A DNA stretch of 47,229 nucleotides. It comes from a virus. Position numbers and translations under genes: made by a program. Below, piece by piece: positions 27,101-35,615 of the stretch. Under the pieces are notes generated by a model. That model was not told the origin of the DNA. It saw nothing but the letters and a program-made list of their open reading frames with translations, and did not search any database. Numbering within the stretch: position 1 is the stretch's first letter; each line of letters starts with the position of its first letter. The stretch covers positions 1-47,229 of IMG/VR virus record IMGVR_UViG_3300049927_000053, one strand, 5' to 3'.

Positions 27101-27228
27101 AGCGCGCCAGGGGCGGCGGGGGTGGCCCTGTTGACGGCGGTGCCATCGGTGGGCTGTGCGAATTGACCGGGGAGCGTCTGCTGGAGATGCGCGGCGAACC
27201 AACCGCGCTTCGGCTTCGGATCGGGCAC
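24127..27228 (-). CDS. Large internal/ejected virion protein, 1033 residues
   Basis: Last gene of the late strand and the second largest. No family is certain. Its size and place after two helical proteins suggest an internal protein ejected with the DNA, as in short-tailed phages. Two regions stand out. Around residues 375-450 is a domain 'RAVHDFIAHAGGGHGFNAVG', 'NAARAHAATLSREA', 'TETRGQNSWVNFGP' and 'ERPFATQKAALFPE', conserved in my memory among large phage polyproteins and rich in His, Glu and Thr. Around 760-890 'DRWYEGAPV' and 'GADIAIDKHEGRRLL' recall another phage module. GTG start. Confidence 0.75.
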   Translation of the reverse strand: MPDPKPKRGWFAAHLQQTLPGQFAQPTDGTAVNRATPAAPGALLRSLKGIAGDLGHAGRQAVGGGIESLGDIPLALTPRGVVHLPESVKQMLKQAGDVVAGAPTQPSDAGYREAGKTVAPWILPYGKLSHAAEAGVTAVAPKLTEAGRLMTALRAEGGATLTAKGEAFKGSGYAVARPELTAHVSSEAEMRAFLARPDVKQAVAEGAHYGKYTDPQTGVTELNVTDVVPHQHEAQALGKQRGEKAIGHLADGAYQGDIRVKGAPVPGARALAQSMQRNEPMATVSKIPAAQGKRLAAAYEKLPAHDPAAKGAYEALNNEVAGQLDQIKKAGYKVEYVDHDPYKTSQEMMDDVRDNKTLKVFKTQGGDAHPYMTADQNTAFRAVHDFIAHAGGGHGFNAVGEENAARAHAATLSREALPALMTETRGQNSWVNFGPNSHLPASERPFATQKAALFPEHLLGDYNVTPGEQVVGRDAAGNAITNRSRTVRDLLPPSPPIVASEGERAVAMDAAGNPITNRGRTVPAVHPYDEIPEYKAPRPYRGQVAASPDTGLIPGRPGAPQMRNNQNRLQSFEDQARSESWNAAHNDAPAAPEKVTAATFRDPATGKVYSGINHADAVDKAKAAGVKEGFLQENMGFSTSTRPHITRKEAVEVARANNSLKASRVTPERIKDQNNVGMLAEDFSNGQLGQPPIPGPWHPTSRGVFDRSVAPIQGTAPIDPRMAVRMPRAEPSELASAIADSKVVERGLQADVEKGLPLGGDRWYEGAPVKASIDEMGGPFSFHDWNLARGSASIQSPTHLEIPTATGLLYGRRQGLQSLAEIKAAHQAMYPDEPGLWGTAGTYANYKRAVANDAQIPASAGTGERKVPWYTQGNEGGAPGADIAIDKHEGRRLLQLAATDRKIKPLLKELGLTNVAGPRADVVPIVNGLDYTALSSPYRRIADRMGLASPQQAQAGRWIGGGELTGLKSQPTGDFTQTLEDVLLHTALVRGLPTDPGSLQGLWQRLAQGQDIAAPVYGNNPLSRLYSGQGRLF

Positions 27229-27262
27229 TTAGATCATTCTCGGGGCCCTTCCAGTGAGAGAG

Positions 27263-28651
27263 TTACTTCGGGAGGTTCCGCAGCAGCTCGCGGATGGCCT
27301 CGGAACCCTGCGTCGTGAAGTAGGGCTCAAGGATCTTGGCCTGCTTCGCCTGGTGAATCTTGGGCAGGAAGCGGTTGACAATGCCGGTGAGCGAAGGGCT
27401 CGCGGCGTGCTCGACTACGGCCTCTGCGGCGGCGTCCGATGCGCCGGACGCGAGACGACGAGCGGTGGCCGAACCTCCGACGTAGCCACCCATGCGGGAC
27501 ATCGCGCCCTCCTGGGCGAACCGCGTCACCGCCTGCTCGAACGCCTTTTGATTCCCGAAGACCACCTCTAGCTTCGCGGAAGTCTGCAGGTCGCGGGAGA
27601 GCATCTCATTTGCGAAGTTGCGGTTGGTCTTCGCGGTCTCTATGTCGCCCGCGTATCCGCCGAGGATGCCTTGCCGAAAGATCTTCAGCTCCTCGGGGCT
27701 CATGTTGGCGACTTCGTCCTTGAGCGTGCTGACGTGCATGTCGGACGAGCGCCAGGCGTCGCGGCCGGAGAGCAGCAGCTCCTGTTCGCGTGTAAACGCC
27801 CGGTACTTAGCGTTCACATCCTTGTAGCCCGACACCGCCGCTTCGAGCGTGGCGTCAAGCTGGTTGCGGGCCTCGGCGAGGCGGCGGGCCAGCGTGCCGT
27901 GGCCGTTCGCGAACCCGGCGCTGACGGCGTCGTCGAGTTGCTGCTTCAGGTCGTGCAGGGTCTCGAAGCTGGTCGGGGCGGCATTCGGCATCGGGCCGGT
28001 GATGCCCACCTCGTGCGCTTTCTGCCACATCGCCTTCAGCTTCGGCGACTGCGAGAATTCGAGCAGGCTTCGATTGAAGCGCGGGTCGATCTGCGGGTTG
28101 TTCGCGCGCAGACCCTCGTAGCCCTCGGGACCGGCGGCCCATTCCTGCTGCGCCTTCTTGACTTCCGCCGCCTTCGCGACCGGGTCCGTGACCGGGCCGG
28201 GCGCGAGCTGGTTCACGTCGCGTAGCAGGCGCTGCGGGACACCACGCTGGCGTTCGGCATGGATGTTGAGCAGGCGCGAGCGAGCCGCCTCGTTGTTGGT
28301 GGCGACGAAGTCAGCGCCCTGTTCTCCGAGAGGACGTGACAGGTCGCCGAGGGTGACGGCGCTACCGCGCCCCGAGGCGTCGTAGCCCTGCAGCTCGCGC
28401 AGGAGCTGGCCGACGCCGCCGGACTGCTGGACGGCGCTGTTGAGGCGGGCATTGGAGAATCCGCTCGGCAGTAGCCGACGAGTCAACGCCGCAGCTCCGC
28501 CAAGCGCGCTGGCGCCTGACACTCCCGCCCCCACGGCCGGGCCATACTGGAGAGCAGCGGCGGCGGCGGGGGTAGGGCCCTGCTGTGCGAGATGGGCCTG
28601 GATCTCCTCCTCGGAGAATCCGGCCGCGCGAAGCTGCGCTTCGGTATCCAT
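27263..28651 (-). CDS. Internal virion protein, 462 residues
   Basis: A helical protein with an N-terminal small domain ('AQLRAAGFSEEEIQAHLAQQG', a helix-hairpin of the 'G.s..EI' type) and a glycine-alanine stretch about 30-60 that could enter a membrane. The long middle is coiled-coil-like. It is the second of three adjacent large helical genes after the tail genes, as for ejection proteins. ATG start in a TAATG overlap with the gene before. Confidence 0.7.
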   Translation of the reverse strand: MDTEAQLRAAGFSEEEIQAHLAQQGPTPAAAAALQYGPAVGAGVSGASALGGAAALTRRLLPSGFSNARLNSAVQQSGGVGQLLRELQGYDASGRGSAVTLGDLSRPLGEQGADFVATNNEAARSRLLNIHAERQRGVPQRLLRDVNQLAPGPVTDPVAKAAEVKKAQQEWAAGPEGYEGLRANNPQIDPRFNRSLLEFSQSPKLKAMWQKAHEVGITGPMPNAAPTSFETLHDLKQQLDDAVSAGFANGHGTLARRLAEARNQLDATLEAAVSGYKDVNAKYRAFTREQELLLSGRDAWRSSDMHVSTLKDEVANMSPEELKIFRQGILGGYAGDIETAKTNRNFANEMLSRDLQTSAKLEVVFGNQKAFEQAVTRFAQEGAMSRMGGYVGGSATARRLASGASDAAAEAVVEHAASPSLTGIVNRFLPKIHQAKQAKILEPYFTTQGSEAIRELLRNLPK

Positions 28652-29841
28652 TACTGCCCGCCTCCGGTGCGCTGCAGGTATGCCGGGATCGTCTCGTTAG
28701 GCAGGCGCGGAGCGACTGCGGCGGGTGCGGCGCTGCCGCCGACCGAGCTGTCGCCCCACACGTTCGGCGTGGACGCCTCGATGTACTCACCGGGGAGCCC
28801 GAGGTGCTCGCCGCGCTTCATGATCGTGCCGCGCAGCTTGCCATACTGCTTCGCGTGCTCGGCGGCGAGCTGCTGGGCGTTGGCGACGATGGAGAGCGCC
28901 AGCTCCGGCGTCAGCTTGCCGTAGAGGCCCTGGTCGCGCCACAGCTTCAGCTTGTCGGCCCACGAGCCCAGCTTGTCCATCGTGATCCTGATGGTGCCCT
29001 GCCGCACGATGGCGCCGGGGTTGTTCAGCCGCGAGATGCCGTCGATGAGCTGGATGAGATCTTCCTTGCCGACCTGACCCGAGAGCGCCCGCGCGCGAAC
29101 CTGCTCCAGCGCGTTCCAGGCGTCGTGCGCCTTGACGTAGCCTGCCTGGTTCGCCTGCGTGCCGAATTGCGAGAGCGCGGTGTTCCACAGCCGCTCCTGC
29201 TGGACCGGCGTCATCTCGGTCGCGATCTTCAGCGTGCCGGGGCCCTGCCCATTCCGCTCCTCTTTGACGAGAGCGCCTGTCTGCGCGTCCGTCCACTGCG
29301 TGCGGTCGCCTAGGTTGGTCGTCTGCAGCGGGTGGGCTTTCGGCTCGATTGACTTCCGCACCTCGGCGAGCTGCGAGACGGTCTCGCGGTCGCCGATGCG
29401 AATGAACGCCGGGAGCACCCGGTCGATCCACTGCGCGAAGGTGGCGCTGTCGGCGGAGTCCGGCATCGGGTTGGCCTGGATGATCTGCTCGCGCATCTGC
29501 CGGATCTGCTGCAGGCGCGCCTGGTCCTGCTTCCCGGCGGCGAGATCCTGGCGTCCCGTGTCGAGACGGAGTTGGCCCAGGTCGTAGTTCTGGCTGGCGG
29601 CGGCGTGCGCCTGTGCGCGGTCGAGCGCCTGCTGGTAGGCCCCCTGACCGCCCTGGATGCCCTCCGCAAGGCGCTGATTGAGATTCTGGTAGTTGCCGCC
29701 GCCGCTGGCCGCCAGCAGGCCGCTGCCGAGGCCCATGAGGCCCTGGCGGCGTGCGTTGGCGTAGTCATCGGCCGTGAGGAGGCCCGTAGGCTGTGCGGCG
29801 GAAATGGGCGCGCCGAGCAGCCGGTCGAGGAGACCGGCCAT
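28651..29841 (-). CDS. Internal virion protein, 396 residues
   Basis: The N-terminus 'GLLDRLLGAPI...LLTADDY', with a glycine-rich 'QGLMGLGSGLLAASGGGNYQ', is usual in phage ejection-type proteins. A helical, Gln-rich section about 55-130 follows ('ALDRAQAHAAASQNYDLGQL'). TAATG junctions join it to both neighbours. I choose the ATG overlapping the previous stop over an upstream in-frame start. Confidence 0.7.
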   Translation of the reverse strand: MAGLLDRLLGAPISAAQPTGLLTADDYANARRQGLMGLGSGLLAASGGGNYQNLNQRLAEGIQGGQGAYQQALDRAQAHAAASQNYDLGQLRLDTGRQDLAAGKQDQARLQQIRQMREQIIQANPMPDSADSATFAQWIDRVLPAFIRIGDRETVSQLAEVRKSIEPKAHPLQTTNLGDRTQWTDAQTGALVKEERNGQGPGTLKIATEMTPVQQERLWNTALSQFGTQANQAGYVKAHDAWNALEQVRARALSGQVGKEDLIQLIDGISRLNNPGAIVRQGTIRITMDKLGSWADKLKLWRDQGLYGKLTPELALSIVANAQQLAAEHAKQYGKLRGTIMKRGEHLGLPGEYIEASTPNVWGDSSVGGSAAPAAVAPRLPNETIPAYLQRTGGGQ

Positions 29842-30566
29842 TAGATGCGCCACCCGTTGAGCGCGTCCTGCGACCCGTTCTGGCCCCACATGTTCGGAGC
29901 GGCCGGGATGCCGGGGCTGCCCTGCCCACCGCCGAGGATCCCGCCACCGAGCGCGCCGGTGATGAAGCGGCCTAGGCCGCCCCCGCTCTGCTGCTGCGTG
30001 CCACCGGGGAGCGCCCGAGAGTAGATGCTGGAGGGAAGGCCGAGAGCACTCAGGTATCCTTCATTGCCCTGGAGGCCGAGCCCGGCCGCCTGACCGGCGC
30101 GCTGCTGCGCGTCGTTGAATCCGCCATAGAGGAGCGAGCTGTTCATCTGCGCCCGCTGGGCCGCGAGATTAGCGGCTGCCGTACCTCCGGCGACCGCTGC
30201 CCGCGACCCACCGAATGCCCCGGCCTGCGTGAAGCGGTCGGCGACCTGGCCCTGCGCCTGGTTACCGAGCAGATCGAATTGCGAGTTCGACTGGTCGAGC
30301 ACGTTCTTCAGGTACGGGTTCATGAATTGGCCGAATGCCTGCTGGTCCCCGCCGAGCGCCTGCGCGCCCTGCAGTCCGAGCTGGCCGTAGCCCTGGTACT
30401 GCCCGAGCATATCCTTGTAGCCCTGGCTCCCCTTGAGCCCATTGGCCTGCTGGAAGATGGCGTCGCGGATGGCCTGCGTCTGCGCGTCGGGGGTCGTCTT
30501 GTTGCCGCCGAAGAGCGAGCCAAGGCCGCCCGCCGCCGCGCCGATGAGTGTGCCGATGCCGAACAT
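29841..30566 (-). CDS. DNA-ejection-type virion protein, 241 residues
   Basis: Starts MFGIGTLIGAAAGGLGSLFG, a glycine-rich membrane-active helix, then 'FMNPYLKNVLDQSNSQFDLL' and 'AGAFGGSRAAVAGGTAAANL'. The 'NPY...V' and 'GaFGGSR' words are the mark of a common phage internal virion protein placed after the tail genes. It may help form the channel through which DNA enters. The ATG follows the GCACCCC box by 15 bases. Confidence 0.75.
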   Translation of the reverse strand: MFGIGTLIGAAAGGLGSLFGGNKTTPDAQTQAIRDAIFQQANGLKGSQGYKDMLGQYQGYGQLGLQGAQALGGDQQAFGQFMNPYLKNVLDQSNSQFDLLGNQAQGQVADRFTQAGAFGGSRAAVAGGTAAANLAAQRAQMNSSLLYGGFNDAQQRAGQAAGLGLQGNEGYLSALGLPSSIYSRALPGGTQQQSGGGLGRFITGALGGGILGGGQGSPGIPAAPNMWGQNGSQDALNGWRI

Positions 30567-30720
30567 GGGAGAGCCCCTAATGGGGTGCTGCCTGTATAAC
30601 GCGGGGCGAGTCGGCGGGGGTGAGCCCCTAAAGGGGTTCGGGCCGGGTGCTCGGGGATTTTGTAGGGGAGTCGGGCCGGATCTGGCCCGCCCTAAATATA
30701 ACCGTTTGCGGTGGTGCGGG
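30567..30720 (-). promoter_or_regulatory. Intergenic hairpins and promoter-like element
   Basis: No gene. On the minus strand it holds CGGTTATATTTAGG (30704-30691), like elements at 37740 and 44175, then two copies of a CCCC-loop-GGGGCTC hairpin (about 30625-30642 and 30574-30585), the second being the GCACCCC box of the next gene. TTATAC lies just before that box. This looks like an internal late promoter and leader. Confidence 0.5.
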
Positions 30721-30870
30721 CTAGGCTACCTCGCCAGACCCGCTATCCTTGGGCTGCAACGCCTCCGCGATAATCTGCGCGCACTTCACGAGGTGCTCGT
30801 GGACCTGCCGATTTACGTTGAGCGAAGCGGCGGCGGCGTTCAATTCGTTGAGGGCCTGCATCGGGTCCAT
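30721..30870 (-). CDS. Small helical protein, 49 residues
   Basis: ATG with a TTGGAG ribosome site 7 bases upstream, 28 bases after the fibre gene. The product (MDPMQALNELNAAAASLNVN, then 'VHEHLVKCAQIIAEAL') is one or two helices with an acidic tail. Small helical proteins after fibre genes are common in phages with varied or unknown roles. Confidence 0.6.
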   Translation of the reverse strand: MDPMQALNELNAAAASLNVNRQVHEHLVKCAQIIAEALQPKDSGSGEVA

Positions 30871-30898
30871 GTGGGGCTCCAAGGGGACTGCCTGTTGG

Positions 30899-31915
30899 TT
30901 ACCAGAAGGGCATGTAGCGCGTGGTGCCATTGATCGAGACCGGCACCCAGCCCTGCGGCGCCCCGGCTGTGGAGCCAGTAGGCCCGGTGCTTCCCAGCGT
31001 GACCGCGACCGCCGCATTAACGGCGCTGCTGTCGTAGCGTAGCGCGGGAGCCGTGGCCTTAAGGCGCAACTGCCCGGCCTGGGTGAGCACCATCTGCTCA
31101 ACGGCGTTCACTTCAAAAACGATGGCGCCGTCATCGCCGGTCGGCGTGCCCGGCTGCCCGCACTGCAACAGGAATTGCCCTCTTCGACCCGCCCCGGCGC
31201 CATTACCGAATAGCTGGAACGACGACCCGTGCGTCTGCCCGAGCGCCGAGCCCCCGGCGAACGTCACTCGGTTGTTGTCGTTGGCGTGCAGGATCGACGG
31301 GATGCTCGCGGAGAGGATGATGTTGCGCGAGGAGTAGATGTCCCTCGGCCGGTGGGTCGCGTCTCCGATGTCGAGCGAGTTATCCGTGAACAGCAGATTG
31401 CCGGTGAGCGTCCCGCCTGTCAGAGCCAACCAGCGCGCATCGCCCAGGCTGTTGAAGTCGGTGATGCCGTACCCGGCAATCGTCGTCGGCTTGGACGCCA
31501 ACTGCGCGAAGGTGTAATCGTTCGCGGCAGCAACCACTGTTCCCGACCGGCCGAACACGGTATTGGTGAGCGTGTCCGTGATGCCGTAGCCGGAGATCGT
31601 CGTCGGCTTCGACGCCAACTGCGCGAAGGTGTAGTCGTTCGCGGCGGCGACCACCGCCCCCGAGCGGCCGAACACGGTATTGGTGAGCGTGTCCGTAATG
31701 CCGTAGCCCGAGATCGTCGTCGGCTTCCCCGTGAGCGACGCGAAGGTGTGCGTGTGCCCGAGCGGCGAGTAGAGGAGATCGGCTTGCGCCTTCGTGAAGG
31801 TTCCGGCGAGGCCCTGGATGCTCGTGAGGAAGGTTTCCAAGGACCGACGAAGTTCGGCCTGGTCTCGCTGGTTGTAGCTGGCCGGTGGCGCCGGGAGTCG
31901 AACAGTGCCGCTCAC
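30899..31915 (-). CDS. Tail fibre with 39-residue repeats
   Basis: A 338-residue fibre. After a short virion-binding N-terminus come three copies of a 39-residue repeat ending 'KPTTISGYGITD' with 'VFGRSGAVVAAANDYTFAQL' in the link, a typical phage fibre repeat that forms a triple beta structure. A receptor-type C-terminal half follows. The GTG start overlaps the upstream stop (GTGA), so it is coupled to the large tail protein. Repeat-number change would alter fibre length. Confidence 0.85.
   Translation of the reverse strand: MSGTVRLPAPPASYNQRDQAELRRSLETFLTSIQGLAGTFTKAQADLLYSPLGHTHTFASLTGKPTTISGYGITDTLTNTVFGRSGAVVAAANDYTFAQLASKPTTISGYGITDTLTNTVFGRSGTVVAAANDYTFAQLASKPTTIAGYGITDFNSLGDARWLALTGGTLTGNLLFTDNSLDIGDATHRPRDIYSSRNIILSASIPSILHANDNNRVTFAGGSALGQTHGSSFQLFGNGAGAGRRGQFLLQCGQPGTPTGDDGAIVFEVNAVEQMVLTQAGQLRLKATAPALRYDSSAVNAAVAVTLGSTGPTGSTAGAPQGWVPVSINGTTRYMPFW
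31458..31740 (-). repeat. 117-base coding repeats in the fibre gene
   Basis: The word for 'GYGITD' recurs with a 117-base step (forward-strand GTGATGCCGT at 31461 and 31578, GTAATGCCGT at 31695). The second and third units are nearly identical over most of their length, which suggests recent duplication or gene conversion. Confidence 0.85.
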
Positions 31916-34900
31916 CGGCGGCCCCCGAGGATCACGCCCAAGCGCACCGTGCCGACACGCCAGTCCGTCGCCCGCACCTCTTCGACCCGCATCCGCACCT
32001 GCCGCGCGGTGAAGCGCACGCCGGTCGGAGCAGTGAGGGTATAGGGGCCGCGCTCGACTTCGGTGTCAGTCGGGTTCAGCGCGGAGAAGAAGCGCATCGC
32101 CACATCACCGAGCGTCTTCTCGTCAGGAATGATTTGCTGCACGCGCATCACGTTATCGCCTTGGCCGATCTCGACGGGCCCGCTCTCAAGGAACGGGACG
32201 AGGATCTCCTCCCCCGTCGTGCCGCTCGCGGCGGTGTCGCCGTTGGTGTTGTTGGTGGTCGCATCGGCGCTGGCCTTAACGATGAAGACCCCCGTCACGA
32301 CCTTCGCGCCTGCGCTGACCGGAAGCACATGCAGCCCGGCCAACCCCGACGCCAACGTCGCGTCGGTCTTCTGCAGCATCTGAATGCCGTTGGCGAAGCC
32401 GGTGATCGTGGTGCCGTTCACGCGAATGGTGGCGACGATATTGGTGCCGAGCAGGTTCGAGGGAATCGGCGTCGTCACGTCCGCAAAGAGCGCGGTGCCC
32501 GCAGCATCTTTCCCGTAGATACGGAACGATGTCCCGTTCGGGGTGATGCCGAAGAAGTACCCGGTCTTCGCGGTGCCCCCGGCCATGCGGGCGCCGACCC
32601 CCGCAGCCGAGGGGGTGGACGCGGGCAACACGGCGGAAACCTCGTAGTCCGTCGCGCCAAGGTTCACGTTCGCGACATGGACGCCCTCGGTCGTGTCGGC
32701 GGCGGCCAGGCCGTTTGCCACGAGGACCAGGGCGCCGCCGGTCGTCTTCACCCAACTGAATGCGGTGGGAGAGTCCGGGGTATGGTTCACCAGGGTCGTG
32801 ACATCGGACACGTAGAAGTCGTCGATCTGCGCCTGCCGCCCCAACGTGGATCCGCCAGTGGCGTCACGCAGCCCGACGAATCCGGCGGCCGAGATCGTCC
32901 CGTCAGTGAAGGAGTCCACCACCAGGCCCGACACGAGCATTTCGAGCAAGGTGCCCGTCACCCGGAAGGAGCACGGCATGGGCGTCGTGCGCGGGTCGAT
33001 GCCGGTGTTGATGGCCGCGCCCGAGAGCGCAGTGAACGTCCCCGCCGCATCCATCTTCCCGCCCTGCAGGGTGTAGGTGGCGCCGTAATTGACGGACATC
33101 GCGTAGCAAACGTGGTCGGTCTTGTTGCCGCGCAGCTTGAGATAGATGACGTTGACGCCGACGTTGACGGCGTCCTTGTTCCTGAACGTCGCGCCCACTT
33201 CGTAGTCCGCCGACACTCGTCCCGTGGAGATCATGAGTGTGCCCGCCGCCCCGGCGGAGCCTTCCTCGGCGCGGTTGCTCTGGATGTCCATGGGAGCGGA
33301 GCCGAGCGTAAGTTCCCACGCCACCCCCGGCGCGGTGTGCGCCGTCATGGCGGTGCCATTGGCGTCCGTCATCGGGTCAACGAGATACGCACCCGCGCTC
33401 AACAGCGAGTCGGAGATCCGCGTCGCCAGGGGCACCGTCTTCTGTCCAGCGGCCACCTCGTGCGTAAAGATCGTCCCGAGCGAGTTGAACATCACCGGGT
33501 TCGGCATCGCGCCCCGGTCGAGGGCGGCGGTGCGCGCCAGCTTGCCCGTCGTCCAGTGGCTCTCTCGGTAGTTGTACACGACATAGCGGTCGGGCTCGGT
33601 CGCGCCGCCGCTCGGGTAGAACCACCAGATCTCGCCGAATTCCGAAATCGGCGTGGCGAAGATCTTCGACGCCTGCTGCGTGTTGAAGTCCCCGAATACG
33701 TAGTCATGGACCGAACACGGCACCGGCTTGACGAAGCCGTCGTATGAGAAGAAGTTGTCCCGGCCCATCCAGAAGGCGGCGGTGTCCACCACGGCGGCGG
33801 CCTGCGGCGAGACGATCCCGCAATTATCGCCCTCCTGCTTGAACGTGAACCCGATGTCAGACCCGACGAAATTCATCGAGTACATATCGGAGTCGGTCCA
33901 GATGAGCGTCTGCGCCTTCGTGCGACGCCCGCACATGATGCGGCCGTTGGTCGGCAGCGTGAAGTCGCCAGCGGCGTCGAAAGCAACGTCCGTCCGGTCC
34001 CACGTCGTGAGGGTCGCCTGCTTGGCCCAATACACCTTGCGGACATCGTTCTCCGAGCCGAGCGCCGTCACGTACCGCTCGGGCGTGATGACGACGCCCC
34101 GGTTCGTGGCCGGAGCATTCGTCGTCAGGATCGCCTTGGCGGCGGTGTCGCCGGTCCAGTTGTAAATGGCCCCGCCGTTGGTGTTCGTCGCGACCAGCAC
34201 GTCTCCGAAGGCGTCGAGCTGCCAGGTGTCGGAGTCGATGAGGTTGACGGCGATGATGTCCTTGCCGATTCCGTAGAGATCGGATCCGTAGAGACCCGAG
34301 TTATAGTCACCATTCCCGCCGGAGCCGCCCAGGAGCGTCGCGGCGGCGAAGGAGAGGTGGGCAGAAGTCTCGGTGGTCGCGAGCGAGTTACCGCCGGTCC
34401 CGGCCGTGCGCGCTTCCATCAGAAGGGTGGTGGCGGTGAGCGTCTTCGCGGCGACAGTCGGGTTGACGACGGTGAGGGAGCCGTAGTCGGTGCCCGGCAC
34501 GCCCGTGCGGTTGATCGCGGACTGTAGATTCGCGAGCGCCCCAGCGGCGGTCGTCGTGACCTTCACTTCGTTCGCGATGGTGGTCGGGGCCGCGCGGAAG
34601 GTGTACGTCACAGAGCCCACGGTGACGGTCTCGCCCGCCGTGGGGACCACGGTGTCGCTCGTCAGCAATCCCGTCGCCTTCACCCCGATGAACGCATCGG
34701 CGCCACTCCCGGCGAAGTCGGCCGGGGTGATGTCGTAGACAACGCCCGCCTTGACGATGTACAGCTTCAGGGAAGTGCCGACCGCGAGGAGGGGGATGCC
34801 CGTGGCCGAGCGCCAGGCGAGCGCGGTGCGCGGCACGCCCACGAGGGCCGCGAGCGGGAGGCCGTTCGCATCAGAAGCGACGCGCCAACCTTGAACCGGC

Positions 34901-35022
34901 CGGATCGCCTTCTCGTAGAACCGCACGAGGTTGGCGTCATACCAGCGGCCCTTGGCCTGGTAGCGAGTGCCGTTGCGGAAGAGGCCGGGCGGCAGCTCCA
35001 GAGGCAACCGTGATTCAATCAC
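31912..35022 (-). CDS. Large tail protein (nozzle/hub-like), 1036 residues
   Basis: I choose a GTG (VIESRLPLELPPGLFRNGTR) five bases after the preceding stop; upstream in-frame codons lie in the neighbour. The first half has repeated 'Y-x-W', 'LYGSDLYGIG' and 'WFYPSGG' type blades, suggesting a beta-propeller like tail hubs or nozzles of podoviruses. Residues about 130-250 hold a module shared with the protein at 36088. Residues about 590-900 hold two jelly-roll, concanavalin-like domains (such as 'YEVGATFRNKDAVNVGVNVI'). The family call is by pattern. Confidence 0.7.
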   Translation of the reverse strand: MIESRLPLELPPGLFRNGTRYQAKGRWYDANLVRFYEKAIRPVQGWRVASDANGLPLAALVGVPRTALAWRSATGIPLLAVGTSLKLYIVKAGVVYDITPADFAGSGADAFIGVKATGLLTSDTVVPTAGETVTVGSVTYTFRAAPTTIANEVKVTTTAAGALANLQSAINRTGVPGTDYGSLTVVNPTVAAKTLTATTLLMEARTAGTGGNSLATTETSAHLSFAAATLLGGSGGNGDYNSGLYGSDLYGIGKDIIAVNLIDSDTWQLDAFGDVLVATNTNGGAIYNWTGDTAAKAILTTNAPATNRGVVITPERYVTALGSENDVRKVYWAKQATLTTWDRTDVAFDAAGDFTLPTNGRIMCGRRTKAQTLIWTDSDMYSMNFVGSDIGFTFKQEGDNCGIVSPQAAAVVDTAAFWMGRDNFFSYDGFVKPVPCSVHDYVFGDFNTQQASKIFATPISEFGEIWWFYPSGGATEPDRYVVYNYRESHWTTGKLARTAALDRGAMPNPVMFNSLGTIFTHEVAAGQKTVPLATRISDSLLSAGAYLVDPMTDANGTAMTAHTAPGVAWELTLGSAPMDIQSNRAEEGSAGAAGTLMISTGRVSADYEVGATFRNKDAVNVGVNVIYLKLRGNKTDHVCYAMSVNYGATYTLQGGKMDAAGTFTALSGAAINTGIDPRTTPMPCSFRVTGTLLEMLVSGLVVDSFTDGTISAAGFVGLRDATGGSTLGRQAQIDDFYVSDVTTLVNHTPDSPTAFSWVKTTGGALVLVANGLAAADTTEGVHVANVNLGATDYEVSAVLPASTPSAAGVGARMAGGTAKTGYFFGITPNGTSFRIYGKDAAGTALFADVTTPIPSNLLGTNIVATIRVNGTTITGFANGIQMLQKTDATLASGLAGLHVLPVSAGAKVVTGVFIVKASADATTNNTNGDTAASGTTGEEILVPFLESGPVEIGQGDNVMRVQQIIPDEKTLGDVAMRFFSALNPTDTEVERGPYTLTAPTGVRFTARQVRMRVEEVRATDWRVGTVRLGVILGGRR

Positions 35023-35027
35023 GGGAG

Positions 35028-35612
35028 TTACTGGAGCCTGTTTGCGGCGAAGGACAGCCCGACGACCGTACCACTGCCGTTGATCGTCGCAGTGATCTCG
35101 TAATAGTCGTTGTTCGCGCACAGGTCTTCGTATTCGAGGCGTGTGGAGACCGGACTGCCGTTGCCTGGGCTCGTGGCCGTCGCGGTGACGAGCACCGTGC
35201 CGCCGTTCTTTCGCAGGCTGAAGGTCACGGTGCTATTCGAGAGGGCGGCCGTACTCTCGATTTGCACGCGAGCGGACAGCGCGAGCGGCCCGCCGATGAT
35301 AGAGGCGATGGAGATCCGACTCGGGTTCACGGCGTTGCTGTGAAGGTCCGCGCGGGTCTTGTACGTCTCAGCGGTCCAGGCGAGCACCCCGGCCGAGATC
35401 GCGCCCGTGGTGCATTTCACGGCGGCGGTGATCGAGGTGTTGACCGTTTGCAGCGCCGTGACCGAGGCGGCGACAGCAACGCCGGCATCAGAGACGACCT
35501 TTACGCTCGCATCGACGGCGTCGAAGAGCGCGTTCAGGATCGTGCCCCAGGCGTTGTTAGATCCGCCAACTACAGGAGTGACCCATCCGTAATTCGTTGT
35601 AGGGTTCGGCAT
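35028..35612 (-). CDS. Tail fibre-like structural protein, 194 residues
   Basis: The N-terminus 'TNYGWVTPVVGGSNNAWGTILN' is typical of phage tail or collar proteins that sit on the virion, followed by a helical 'AVDASVKVV' part and a beta-rich C-terminal domain ('STVTFSLRKNGGTVLVTATA'). Could be an adaptor or short fibre. ATG start four bases after the lysozyme gene. Confidence 0.7.
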   Translation of the reverse strand: MPNPTTNYGWVTPVVGGSNNAWGTILNALFDAVDASVKVVSDAGVAVAASVTALQTVNTSITAAVKCTTGAISAGVLAWTAETYKTRADLHSNAVNPSRISIASIIGGPLALSARVQIESTAALSNSTVTFSLRKNGGTVLVTATATSPGNGSPVSTRLEYEDLCANNDYYEITATINGSGTVVGLSFAANRLQ

Positions 35613-35615
35613 GTG

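Noticed and set aside
31885-33747. 620-residue plus-strand frame opposite the large tail protein
   Set aside because: Arg/Gly/His-rich shadow without motifs, against a well-supported minus-strand gene.
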